Positions 8,237-16,305 of a stretch of DNA of 64,000 bases are shown piece by piece. How positions within the stretch are numbered: position 1 is the stretch's first letter; each line of letters begins with the position of its first letter. Made by a program: the position numbers and the translations under genes. The notes under the pieces are model-generated. The model saw only the letters and a program-made list of their open reading frames with translations, was not told where the DNA came from and searched no databases. Origin of the DNA: an uncultured Clostridia bacterium (lineage in GTDB: Bacteria; Bacillota; Clostridia; Lachnospirales; Anaerotignaceae); the NCBI GenBank assembly GCA_902477755.1, contig CABSIK010000004.1:1-64000 (forward strand). Direction: 5' to 3'.

Positions 8237-8624
8237 AGAATTTGACACTTCATTGGATGTATTATTCGGAAAAGTAGACGAACTGGTTTCCACCAAAACC
8301 GTTGTGGGAGAAGCCATTGTTCTTGGGGATGTGACACTGCTGCCCCTCATCGAAGTTGGCGTTGGTGTTGGTCTTGGCGGCAAGGACTCCGGCGGTTCCG
8401 CTGGCGGTATGGGCGCAAGAATCACACCTTCCGCTGTGCTGGCAATCCAGAACGGCAGTGTACAGCTCATCAACATCAAGAATCAGGACGCTGTCAGCAA
8501 GCTCATTGACATGGCGCCCGGCGTTGTGAACAAACTGAACTTTGGTGCTGTTTTCGGTCATAAGAAAGAAGAAAAGCCCGAACCGGAAGTAAAGTTTGAA
8601 GAAGAACTGGTGGTTGAGGAATAA
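8229..8624 (+). CDS. ytfJ: GerW/YtfJ-family sporulation protein
   Basis: A 131-residue member of the YtfJ/GerW family, a forespore-made protein needed for normal germination in Bacillus. Visible features are the N-terminal FDTSLDVLFGKVDELVSTKT segment, the glycine/valine-rich core LIEVGVGVGLGGKDSGGSAG, and an acidic C-terminus (EEELVVEE). Length is typical. It overlaps the DUF2953 gene by 8 bases, reproducing the ytfI-ytfJ pair. The AAGGAAGAAAACAGC leader supports the ATG. Confidence 0.9.
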   Translation: MSKEFDTSLDVLFGKVDELVSTKTVVGEAIVLGDVTLLPLIEVGVGVGLGGKDSGGSAGGMGARITPSAVLAIQNGSVQLINIKNQDAVSKLIDMAPGVVNKLNFGAVFGHKKEEKPEPEVKFEEELVVEE

Positions 8625-8643
8625 AAAAACTGGGGGGATACCC

Positions 8644-9840
8644 GTGACAAGAACACTCATTGAATATTATGACAAAGACGTTTTGAAAAATATCATGGGG
8701 CCGCTGACCCTGCATCCCGATAAGGTGATTTTTCTTTATGACAGCGGCATGCAGGATATGACGGCTTTCCGCGCCCTTCATACTTGCTTTAAGCGGCATA
8801 TTCCCCATATCACATTGGAGAAATACCCTGTGGACATTCTGTCCATGGATAAGATTTACCGCAAAACTGCCCAAGTCATTGAAGCCAACGAGAATTGTTT
8901 TCTGGAACTGACAGGCGGCAGTGAGCTGATGGTCATTGCCGGTTTCCGTGCCGGTATGGAAAAAGGGGCAAGGCTCATTCATACAGATTTGACCCATAAC
9001 TGCATCACAGACCTTTTGACAGACGAAACCGTTGCGCCTACAGCTACATTATCTCTGGAGGACTTTGTGGATGCCAGAGGAGCATGTTTCATTGGCGAGT
9101 CCCATCGTCCGCCGGAACCAGCTCGTTTCGACGCAATATGGGAAATGGCGCGGTATCTGTTCCGCCATCTGGAGGAATGGAAGCATACATGCAGTTATCT
9201 CCAGACTGTAGCGGCAAGGTATCTGCCCCACGAAGTCTATATGGACTCCAAAGAACTGATTTATATGAAAAACGGCAAGAAAACTTACCCTGACAAAGCT
9301 ATCTTGAAAGAATTCCAGCGTTTAGGCTTTCTGAAAAATCTGGTCATGGATGGGGAACGGGTGCGGTTTTCCTTCTGTTCCGTAGATGACCGCCAGTACT
9401 GCACAGGCTATGGGGTCTGGCTGGAACTCTATGTCTATATCGCCGCGAAAAAATCCGGCGTTTTTGATGATGTGAAACTAGGCACCATGATCGACTGGAA
9501 CGCTTATGACGGCGTGGTGGTAGCCGGCAATGAAATCGACGTGATTCTCATGGAGCAATCCCTGCCGGTGTTCATTTCCTGCAAGCTCCGCAGTGCCGAT
9601 ACGGCAGCCCTCAACGAACTGCTCATTGCAAAGAAGCGTGTGGGCGGCTGGTTTTCCAAAGGGGTCATGGTCACATTCAGCCGGGAAAAAGCCGAGAACA
9701 GCGGTACATACAAGCGCGCTCAGGAATTGGGCATCGAACTGCTGGACGCCGGAGATATTCTGGCGGAGGATTTCCCAGCTCGTCTGGTTCGTGCCATTCG
9801 GGAGCATGATCTGGTGAGCCTGAAATGGAAGAAAGTATAA
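8644..9840 (+). CDS. DUF1887 (Card1-like) CARF-nuclease protein, orphan
   Basis: A 398-residue protein of the DUF1887 family, whose studied member Card1 is a cyclic-tetra-adenylate-activated nuclease of type III CRISPR immunity. The N-terminal Rossmann/CARF-like part (about 1-130) has LELTGGSELMVIAGF, the family's ligand-site type motif. A middle helical part follows. The C-terminal PD-(D/E)xK-type nuclease region shows NEIDVIL followed by VFISCK. The start is taken at GTG 8644, 7 bases after GGGGGG; an in-frame ATG at 8596 lies inside ytfJ. It sits 19 bases after ytfJ and 15 before tetR. No cas gene or CRISPR array is visible in the window. Confidence 0.8.
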   Translation: MTRTLIEYYDKDVLKNIMGPLTLHPDKVIFLYDSGMQDMTAFRALHTCFKRHIPHITLEKYPVDILSMDKIYRKTAQVIEANENCFLELTGGSELMVIAGFRAGMEKGARLIHTDLTHNCITDLLTDETVAPTATLSLEDFVDARGACFIGESHRPPEPARFDAIWEMARYLFRHLEEWKHTCSYLQTVAARYLPHEVYMDSKELIYMKNGKKTYPDKAILKEFQRLGFLKNLVMDGERVRFSFCSVDDRQYCTGYGVWLELYVYIAAKKSGVFDDVKLGTMIDWNAYDGVVVAGNEIDVILMEQSLPVFISCKLRSADTAALNELLIAKKRVGGWFSKGVMVTFSREKAENSGTYKRAQELGIELLDAGDILAEDFPARLVRAIREHDLVSLKWKKV

Positions 9841-9855
9841 AGGAGAAGTACCTCT

Positions 9856-10443
9856 ATGGCAAAAAAGAACAACCGCAACACCAAAAGCCGCATCATTGCC
9901 GCCGCTTGGAAACTCTTTTACGAGCAGGGCTATGATGACACCACCGTGGAGGAAATCGTGGAGGAGTCCGGCACATCCAAAGGCTCTTTTTACCATTATT
10001 TCAACGGCAAGGATGCTCTCCTTGGCTCTCTGTCGGAACTGTTCGACGACAAGTATACAGAACTCATTCCTACATTAAAGGAAGATATGCATTCCTTTGA
10101 TAAACTCATGTACCTGAATCGGGAAATGTTCCGCATGATCGACAACAGCATTTCTCTGGATTTGCTGGCAAGGCTTTATTCTTCCCAGCTCATCACCACA
10201 GGCGAGCGTCATCTCATGGATCACAACCGTGTTTATTATAAACTCCTGCGGCAGATCACCGCCGAAGGACAGCAGAAAGGGGAGCTTCGGGACGATATTT
10301 CCGTCAATGAGTTCGTCAAGACCTATGCCCTCTGTGAAAGAGCCCTCATTTACGACTGGTGTCTGTGCAGTGGGGAATACTCCCTGAGCAGATATGCCGC
10401 GGAAATGATGCCTCGTTTCTTAGGCGGATTTCGGAAAGACTAA
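9856..10443 (+). CDS. TetR/AcrR-family regulator
   Basis: A 195-residue repressor-type protein. The N-terminal TetR_N helix-turn-helix (SRIIAAAWKLFYEQGYDDTT then VEEIVEESGTSKGSFYHYF) covers about residues 11-58. The helical C-terminal domain would bind an unknown ligand. The ATG has AAAGGAG 10 bases upstream. It is the last gene of the operon, 15 bases after the DUF1887 gene, and could regulate that operon. Followed by a terminator. Confidence 0.9.
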   Translation: MAKKNNRNTKSRIIAAAWKLFYEQGYDDTTVEEIVEESGTSKGSFYHYFNGKDALLGSLSELFDDKYTELIPTLKEDMHSFDKLMYLNREMFRMIDNSISLDLLARLYSSQLITTGERHLMDHNRVYYKLLRQITAEGQQKGELRDDISVNEFVKTYALCERALIYDWCLCSGEYSLSRYAAEMMPRFLGGFRKD

Positions 10444-10468
10444 ATTTTCATAAAATCTTTTAGAAACA

Positions 10469-10513
10469 AGCTGAAATCCTTTTCATACGAAGGTTTTCAG
10501 CTTTCTTTGTTTT
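10469..10513 (+). terminator. terminator after tetR (palindromic family)
   Basis: Imperfect stem AAGCTGAAATCC / AGGTTTTCAGCTT followed by TCTTTGTTTTT. It belongs to the dispersed palindrome family also seen at 12441, 28429, 50989, 54422 and 63650. Confidence 0.8.
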
Positions 10514-10751
10514 TATAAAGATATTCTTGCTGGAAATTCTCTTTTTTTCTGCCATTTTGTTGTTTTTTCTTCAGAAAAAATATAATTTTATTTTTCGCCG
10601 ATGATTTTATCTGTATTTTCGTCTAGTTATTTTTCTTATATTTATCATAAAAATTCGATTTATTATTAAAAATCGTATAGACTATATTCTATACTTCATT
10701 CTGTATTTCAGTCTAATTTGTTTTGTGGTATACTGCATGTGAATGTAAGAC

Positions 10752-10806
10752 GAAAAGCCTTTTTTCGGATCGGCAACGGGAGGACTGACCCGAAAAAATG
10801 CTTTTC
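10752..10806 (+). promoter_or_regulatory. long leader hairpin upstream of putP
   Basis: A 17-bp stem with one mismatch (10752-10768 against 10790-10806) around a 21-base G-rich loop (10769-10789) within the putP leader, 30 bases before the ATG. It has no T-run and so is not a terminator. A 6-codon ORF (10813-10833, MNKERI) lies between hairpin and start. It could be an RNA- or protein-responsive leader. The rest of 10514-10751 is AT-rich, with a possible -10 TATACT near 10730. Confidence 0.5.
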
Positions 10807-10836
10807 TCTCTATGAATAAAGAAAGGATTTGAGAAA

Positions 10837-12384
10837 ATGCTATCAGCAAAAGTATGTATTATGATTGCCATCGCCATTTACCTCATTGCCATGCTGGGCG
10901 TCGGCATCTATTGCTCCAAGAAAAACAACAACGTAGACGACTTCTATCTGGGCGGCAGAAAACTGGGCCCCTTTGTCACAGCCATGAGTGCGGAAGCCTC
11001 CGACATGAGCAGCTGGCTCCTGATGGGTCTGCCGGGCGTTGCTTACCTGACAGGTGTGGCAGACGCGGCGTGGACAGCCATCGGTCTTGCCATCGGTACT
11101 TATTTCAACTGGCTCATCATTGCCAAGAGAATCCGTATCTACTCCCATGTGGCAGACAACTCCATCACTGTTCCTGACTTTTTCTCCCGCAGATACCGTG
11201 ATAACAAAAACATCCTGATGTGCATTTCTGCCATCGTCATTATCGTATTCTTCATCCCTTACACAGCATCCGGCTTCGCTGCCTGCGGCAAACTTTTCAG
11301 CAGCTTGTTCGGCGTGAACTATGTTTGGGCAATGATCATTTCCGCTGTTGTTATCGTTGGCTATACCGCAACAGGCGGCTTTTTGGCAGCCAGCGCAACA
11401 GACCTGATCCAGAGTATCTTTATGACCGTAGCGCTGATTATTATCCTGCTGTTCGGCGTGAAAGTAGCCGGCGGCTGGGATACCATCATCACAGACGTAC
11501 AGGCAATGCCCGGCTACCTGAACATGACCGAAACATACAGCGTAACCACCGGCACAGCAGAGCCTTACAGCCTGCTGACCATCGTTTCCGTTATGGCTTG
11601 GGGTCTGGGTTACTGCGGTATGCCTCATATCCTCCTGCGCTTCATGGCAATCGAGGATAGAGAAAAACTGAAACTCTCCCGTCGTGTGGCATCCATCTGG
11701 GTTGTGATCTCCATGGCAATTGCAGTCAGCATCGGTATCGTTGGCTATGCCATGACAAAAGCAAACGCCATTCCTTTCCTGGAAGGCTCCACATCCGAAA
11801 CCATCATCGTGCGCATTGCGGACCTTTTGAGCCAGCAGGGTATGCTTGCAGCCTTTGTAGCCGGTATCATTCTGGCTGGTATCCTTGCGGCAACCATGTC
11901 CACAGCGGACTCCCAGCTTCTGGCGGCATCCTCCAGCGTGTCCCAGAATTTGCTGCGCGGCTTCTTTAGAGTAAATATCTCTGAAAAAACAGCCATGACC
12001 ATTGCGCGTATCACCGTTATCGTCATTTCCGTCATTGCCATCTTCCTGGCGCGTGACCCCAATAGCTCCGTTTTCGGTATCGTATCCTTCGCATGGGCAG
12101 GCTTCGGCGCATCCTTCGGCCCTGTGGTAGTATTCGCTCTGTTCTGGAAACGCTCCAATAAATACGGCGCACTGGCAGGCATGATCGCTGGCGGCGTTAT
12201 GGTATTCGTTTGGAAATATCTCGTTGCCCCTCTGGGCGGCGCCTTCGGCATCTATGAACTGCTGCCCGCTTTCGTCTTTGGTGCTCTGGTGAACATCATC
12301 GTCAGTCTGGCAACCCCTGCGCCAGAAAAAGAAATCGTGGAAGAATTTGAACTGGTGCAGAAACTTTACAAAGAAAAAGCCTAA
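10837..12384 (+). CDS. putP: sodium/proline symporter
   Basis: A 515-residue solute:sodium symporter (SSS family) of the PutP type, importing proline with Na+ through the cytoplasmic membrane. It has about 13 transmembrane segments. Family motifs include DDFYLGGRKLGPFVTAMSA, ASDMSSWLLMGLPG in the second segment (sodium and substrate contacts in PutP) and AATMSTADSQLLAASS in the ninth. Length matches PutP. The ATG is preceded by AAAGGATTTGAG. The gene is monocistronic, with a long leader hairpin and its own terminator. Confidence 0.95.
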   Translation: MLSAKVCIMIAIAIYLIAMLGVGIYCSKKNNNVDDFYLGGRKLGPFVTAMSAEASDMSSWLLMGLPGVAYLTGVADAAWTAIGLAIGTYFNWLIIAKRIRIYSHVADNSITVPDFFSRRYRDNKNILMCISAIVIIVFFIPYTASGFAACGKLFSSLFGVNYVWAMIISAVVIVGYTATGGFLAASATDLIQSIFMTVALIIILLFGVKVAGGWDTIITDVQAMPGYLNMTETYSVTTGTAEPYSLLTIVSVMAWGLGYCGMPHILLRFMAIEDREKLKLSRRVASIWVVISMAIAVSIGIVGYAMTKANAIPFLEGSTSETIIVRIADLLSQQGMLAAFVAGIILAGILAATMSTADSQLLAASSSVSQNLLRGFFRVNISEKTAMTIARITVIVISVIAIFLARDPNSSVFGIVSFAWAGFGASFGPVVVFALFWKRSNKYGALAGMIAGGVMVFVWKYLVAPLGGAFGIYELLPAFVFGALVNIIVSLATPAPEKEIVEEFELVQKLYKEKA

Positions 12385-12440
12385 TGAGAAGTCCCGCGGA
12401 AAGCAGCTTCCCATTCAGAAAACATACGAAATAAAATAAG

Positions 12441-12485
12441 AAAGCCAAAATCCTTTGCAATCATAAGGGTTTTGGCTTTTTTTTA
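12441..12485 (+). terminator. terminator after putP
   Basis: Stem AAAGCCAAAATCC / GGGTTTTGGCTTT followed by eight T. It is preceded by the half-palindrome TTCCCATTCAGAAAACAT (about 12408-12425), which also occurs in the repeats at 23135 and 38044. Confidence 0.85.
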
Positions 12486-12502
12486 TTGGAAAAAAGGTCT
12501 GT

Positions 12503-12680
12503 GAAAAATATTCACGAAACGAAATATAATTGTGAACTATTTTCACGCAATGCGAATGTTAAATAATTTCACAAAATGAAATGAAAACTGTTAATAAATT
12601 TCACAAATCGAGAATGTAAATAATTTTCACGAAATGAAATGGAAATGTCAAAAATATTCACAAAAAGAAATGGTTTTTGT
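12503..12680. repeat. six-unit TTCAC repeat array
   Basis: Six imperfect direct repeats of TTCAC followed by an AAATGAAAT-like core begin at 12511, 12542, 12568, 12600, 12626 and 12657. Spacing alternates 31, 26, 32, 26, 31, giving a higher-order period of about 57-58. Some units form inverted pairs (GTGAA-aaata-TTCAC). The array lies between putP and the first surface-layer gene and resembles iterons or a multi-site operator. Confidence 0.65.
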
Positions 12681-12730
12681 GAGAAAATCAAAATACTGTC
12701 CGTGGGACACTGCCAGTCCGGCTGTGGAAG

Positions 12731-12773
12731 GTTATCCCCAGAATTGTGGATAACCCTGTGGAAAAGTGGATAA
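12731..12773. promoter_or_regulatory. cluster of DnaA-box-like sequences
   Basis: Four 9-mers resemble the DnaA box TTATCCACA: TTATCCCCA (12732-12740), TGTGGATAA (12745-12753, perfect on the minus strand), TGTGGAAAA (12757-12765) and AGTGGATAA (12765-12773). The first two form the palindrome GGTTATCC...GGATAACC. No dnaA, dnaN or rpmH lies near, so a chromosomal origin is not indicated. Confidence 0.5.
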
Positions 12774-12796
12774 CTTTTTGTGAGAAAACACTTATA

Positions 12797-12888
12797 TTAC
12801 ATGAAAAAACCCTTAATTTACACCAAAATTACAGTTATATTACAATTAGAAAAAAACTCTTGCCAAAAAGTTTACCGCCTGATAATAT
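12797..12888 (+). promoter_or_regulatory. surface-layer gene 1 promoter with phased TTACA boxes
   Basis: -35 TTGCCA (12860-12865), 17-bp spacer, -10 TAATAT (12883-12888). Upstream, TTACA recurs at 12797, 12818, 12829 and 12840 with 21, 11 and 11 bp spacing. On the minus strand this reads TGTAAT-N5-TGTAAT-N5-TGTAAA, which fits the published WalR consensus TGTWAH-N5-TGTWAH. The last box is 20 bp from the -35, as at the paralogous genes. Confidence 0.7.
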
Positions 12889-13057
12889 AAGTCATGCAAA
12901 GTAAATCTGTACGTTCTGTCCGTTCCTGACAAACGGGCGAAGGAGAGCCGGCGGCGAAGAAGGAAGCCTCATGGAATGGGGAGAGGGGACTGACGGACCC
13001 AAAGGAGCTGCTTCAATCGGGCGGCAGAAACGACAGAGATTACAGAGCGAAATGCGC

Positions 13058-13081
13058 TTCGTTGTATAATTATAAAACGAA
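13058..13081 (+). promoter_or_regulatory. leader hairpin before surface-layer gene 1
   Basis: TTCGTT / AACGAA arms around an AT-rich centre, 39 bases upstream of the ATG in a leader of about 225 nt. A matching element stands before both paralogues (16244-16267 and 20501-20523). It may stabilise the mRNA or tune translation. Confidence 0.5.
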
Positions 13082-13120
13082 CACAGACGAAAAACAAAAT
13101 TTAAAAGGAGGAATGAACCC

Positions 13121-15649
13121 ATGAAAAAATTTCTTTCCATGGTAATGGCTGCGGCTATGGTAGTATCTCTGGTTCCTGCAACAGCATTTGCAGCATCCAG
13201 CGATGTGCAGTTGGAAGCAAAAGTTGTAGATGCTGAAAACTACACACAGGACGAAATCGAAGGCAAAACACCTGCTGGTCTGGTTTCCGGTCCCGAACTG
13301 CAGCTGAGAGTAACAACAGCTGATTACAGCAAACAGAATGCAACAGCAGAAATCACACTGTCTCTGGACAACGCTAACTTCGTAGCAGGTCACGGTATTG
13401 GTAACACAAATTACAATGGTATCAACAACATGGCAGAATGGGCTATGTCTTTTGTAAGTGACAGAGACGGCGAAACTTATTATGTTGGTAACGACGGTAA
13501 AATGTGGCAGCACAAAACGCCTTATCCTGCCGGCATTCAGTTGGAAGACAGAGATGGTAAGCCCATTCTGGTAACAGATGTTGACTTCAACAACGACAAA
13601 GATGAAGTTACAATCAAACTGGAAGGTAAACTGACAAGAGGCGATATGTTCTACATCCCTCTGGATTCCAAAATGGATAGCACATCCAGAGGTAAATCCG
13701 CTACAGTATCCGTTGATTCTAGTGATGTAACAATCAAAAACGGTGACGACCTGACATACGCTTCCGTAGAAGCTAAAGGTATCAAAGCTTCTGTTAAGAA
13801 AACAGTTGATGTTGCTACAGAAGAAATCGCAACAATGGAAAAAGTAACAGTTGAACCTACAGTAGGTAGCACTTTCAATGCTGTGTTCTCTGGCACAACA
13901 CAGGAAGTTAAACTGAAACTGAACAGCGGTTTCGAATTTGTTGTAACAACAAGTGGTTCTGACCAGACAGTACTGTTGGGTAAAGCTGTAACATCTAGTA
14001 TGGTAAACAACCCTACTACATCTGGTCTGACAGTTGATGAAGATGAAATCATCATCGACCTGGTAAAATTTGCTCCAACCATGAGTGATAAAGAATGGAA
14101 AATCGAAAACCTGGGTGTAGAAGCTGTTTCCGCTAAAGCAGGTTCCACAGCTACAATGAGAGTATATGCTACAGGTTGCGATACAGTATCTGTAGAAGTT
14201 GCAAAAGTTGTTGACTACACAGTATCCATGACAGTTGACGAAGACGAAGACGTACCTGTAATCTACAGCGGCGTTGACGTTGACAACACAGGTATTACAG
14301 ACGACAGCATCCACGAATCTCTGGAAGTAACAATCAAAGAATCCTTCGCAGGTGCTTGGAACCACTCCAAAGACTTCACACTGTCCGTTCCTGAAGGCGT
14401 TTATATTGAATCTGTACAGAGCGTAAACTTTGATAATGATGCAGATGATGGTTCCTTTGAAGCTTCTAATGAACAGCAGTGGTTTGCAAACGCTTACAAC
14501 AATGGCGACTATGTTAACCTGGACTTCAAGAGAAGAAGCTGGGCTGAAACAAAACCTGGTCAGGATCCCGCTGAACTGACATTCACACTGGTTCTGGTTG
14601 CTGACCCTAACTTCGAAGGCGATGTAGTTCTGAAACTGACAGGCGACGCTGTTGAAGAACAGGAAGTAACAATCGCTAAATTCGTGAAACCTTTCGTAGT
14701 TGAAGCTCAGCAGAACGATCTGCAGATCGACTACAGAAACACAGAAATCCCTACATCCGTAGTGATCAAAGAAGCAGAAGCTGGTCTGTGGGCTAAAGAC
14801 ACAATCTTCCAGATGACTCTGGACAATATCGCATTCGACAACGCAGGTACAATCAAAGTTGACGAAAAATCCGGTCTGGAAATCAAAAACAATGAAATCA
14901 AAGAAAAAGGCGGTATCCTGTCCTTCACAATCGATTCCAGAAGTGATGACGAACCCGCTACAGTAACAATCTCCGGTCTGGAACTGTACATGGAAAGAAA
15001 CCTGCCTGCAGGTGCTTACGATCTGGATGTATGGTCTCCTACAATGCTGGAAAATGCTAATCAGCTGAGTGATAAAGATACTATCACTGCTCCTGCAGTA
15101 GGTAGCAAACCCGGTTACCTGTTTGAATCCATTCTGGGCGGCGTAACAGGTAAACAGGATTGTATCGCAGAAATCAACGATGATTTCTATGATCTGACAG
15201 CTAAAGCTGGTTTCGTTAACATCGTAACAGCTGGTCGTGAAGACACAGATTCCTTCACAACTAAAGTAGTCGTTCCCGTTGGCGAATCTTACCTGATCTC
15301 CGGCGAAAACAAAGTAACAATCGATGCTCCTGCTTATGTAAACGCAGACAACTACACAATGCTGCCTCTGAGAGCAGTATCCGTAGCTCTGGGTATCAAC
15401 TCCAACAACGTTCTGTGGGATCAGGCTACAAGAACAGCTACAATCATGTACGGTTCTAAGATCATCTCCATGACATATGGTCAGAAAGTTGTATATGTAA
15501 ACGCTGCTCCTATCCCCGCATCCACATCCGTTGAAATCACAAACGACAGAATGTTCCTGGGCCTGAGAGATCTGGGCAACGCTCTGGGCGTAACAGATAT
15601 CACATGGGATGCAGCTACAAAGACAGCTACACTGAACGGCAGCAAATAA
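13121..15649 (+). CDS. surface-layer-like secreted protein 1 with stalk domain
   Basis: An 842-residue exported protein. The signal peptide (MKKFLSMVMAAAMVVSLVPA then TAFA, cleavage near 25) is followed by a long beta-rich, acidic ectodomain. Residues of about 732-842 form a copper amine oxidase N-terminal-like (stalk, PF07833-type) domain with TMLPLRAVSVALG and GLRDLGNALGVTDITWD repeats. No SLH or CWB2 wall-binding domain is visible, so anchoring may depend on the stalk domain. It is a paralogue of the genes at 16306 and 20555; the block FVKPFVVEAQQNDLQIDYRN is nearly identical in all three. AAAGGAGG precedes the ATG. The S-layer role is inferred from composition, promoter strength and clustering. 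Confidence 0.75.
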   Translation: MKKFLSMVMAAAMVVSLVPATAFAASSDVQLEAKVVDAENYTQDEIEGKTPAGLVSGPELQLRVTTADYSKQNATAEITLSLDNANFVAGHGIGNTNYNGINNMAEWAMSFVSDRDGETYYVGNDGKMWQHKTPYPAGIQLEDRDGKPILVTDVDFNNDKDEVTIKLEGKLTRGDMFYIPLDSKMDSTSRGKSATVSVDSSDVTIKNGDDLTYASVEAKGIKASVKKTVDVATEEIATMEKVTVEPTVGSTFNAVFSGTTQEVKLKLNSGFEFVVTTSGSDQTVLLGKAVTSSMVNNPTTSGLTVDEDEIIIDLVKFAPTMSDKEWKIENLGVEAVSAKAGSTATMRVYATGCDTVSVEVAKVVDYTVSMTVDEDEDVPVIYSGVDVDNTGITDDSIHESLEVTIKESFAGAWNHSKDFTLSVPEGVYIESVQSVNFDNDADDGSFEASNEQQWFANAYNNGDYVNLDFKRRSWAETKPGQDPAELTFTLVLVADPNFEGDVVLKLTGDAVEEQEVTIAKFVKPFVVEAQQNDLQIDYRNTEIPTSVVIKEAEAGLWAKDTIFQMTLDNIAFDNAGTIKVDEKSGLEIKNNEIKEKGGILSFTIDSRSDDEPATVTISGLELYMERNLPAGAYDLDVWSPTMLENANQLSDKDTITAPAVGSKPGYLFESILGGVTGKQDCIAEINDDFYDLTAKAGFVNIVTAGREDTDSFTTKVVVPVGESYLISGENKVTIDAPAYVNADNYTMLPLRAVSVALGINSNNVLWDQATRTATIMYGSKIISMTYGQKVVYVNAAPIPASTSVEITNDRMFLGLRDLGNALGVTDITWDAATKTATLNGSK

Positions 15650-15686
15650 TTTGTTCCCTCTAAGTGTTTGACCTTTGTGAGAACAA

Positions 15687-15720
15687 GAGACCTCCTCTTT
15701 TGAGGAGGTCTTTTTTTATT
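15687..15720 (+). terminator. terminator of surface-layer gene 1
   Basis: Perfect 9-bp stem GACCTCCTC / GAGGAGGTC with a TTTT loop, followed by TTTTTTTATT. Confidence 0.95.
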
Positions 15721-16018
15721 GTTTTTTTTCGCCGCCGTTTGCCGTTTCTTTTCCTTTCTTTTCTTAGGGGCTTCCACTTCCGTGGGGGCTCTTTGTCTGC
15801 CGCAAGGGACTTCCATATTTTTCCTACTACAATGGTGTACTTATGTATTATATAAGTAAAATATTGTATATTATTAGTGTATATTTTTGTGTACGATGTT
15901 TTCTTTTGTGGGAAAATCGTAAGATTTTTATAAGACAGTTTTTTTGATGAATCTCTGGAAATGCTGTAATATCAAGGAAAACTGGACTTTTTCGACCTGT
16001 TTTTCTTGCTGGAAAAAG
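15721..16018. other. intergenic stretch without recognised gene
   Basis: Pyrimidine-rich then AT-rich sequence between the terminator of surface gene 1 and the promoter of gene 2. Frames here are short and lack ribosome sites. No RNA gene or repeat was recognised. Confidence 0.5.
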
Positions 16019-16077
16019 TTACAGTTCTGTTACATCTGAAATTTCCTCTTGCCAAAAATACTGTGCATAAGTATAAT
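16019..16077 (+). promoter_or_regulatory. surface-layer gene 2 promoter with phased TTACA boxes
   Basis: -35 TTGCCA (16049-16054), 17-bp spacer, perfect -10 TATAAT (16072-16077). TTACA at 16019 and 16030 reads TGTAAC-N5-TGTAAC on the minus strand and lies 19 bp before the -35. Layout is the same as at gene 1. Confidence 0.75.
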
Positions 16078-16243
16078 GAACTTGCATACGAAATCTGTGC
16101 TTTCTCTGTATCACTTCGGCACAGACGAAGATCGTACCAAGGAATCCAAGGGACTTTGCGGAATGGGGGAATGAACCGCAGTGCCCGAGGTGCCGTTTTT
16201 GCCTGTGGCGGACGGTAGAGAGGCGGTACAGACCAGTGGCAGG

Positions 16244-16267
16244 TTCGTTGTATAATTATGAAACGAA
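16244..16267 (+). promoter_or_regulatory. leader hairpin before surface-layer gene 2
   Basis: TTCGTT / AACGAA arms with a TATAATTATG-type centre, almost identical to 13058-13081, although most of the leader upstream has diverged between the two genes. Confidence 0.5.
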
Positions 16268-16305
16268 AAAGAGATGAAAAGACGAGACAAAAGGAGGAAT
16301 GAACC

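Noticed and set aside
10744..10806. Known riboswitch class in the putP leader
   Set aside because: The hairpin was considered as a guanidine or other known riboswitch, but I could not match a conserved core, so no class is assigned.
12503..12680. CRISPR array
   Set aside because: Units are short, degenerate and 26-32 bp apart with no constant repeat and spacer lengths; no cas genes.
12721..12780. Chromosomal replication origin
   Set aside because: DnaA boxes are present, but no dnaA, dnaN, recF, rpmH or gidA is nearby and only four boxes are clustered. Kept as a DnaA-box cluster only.
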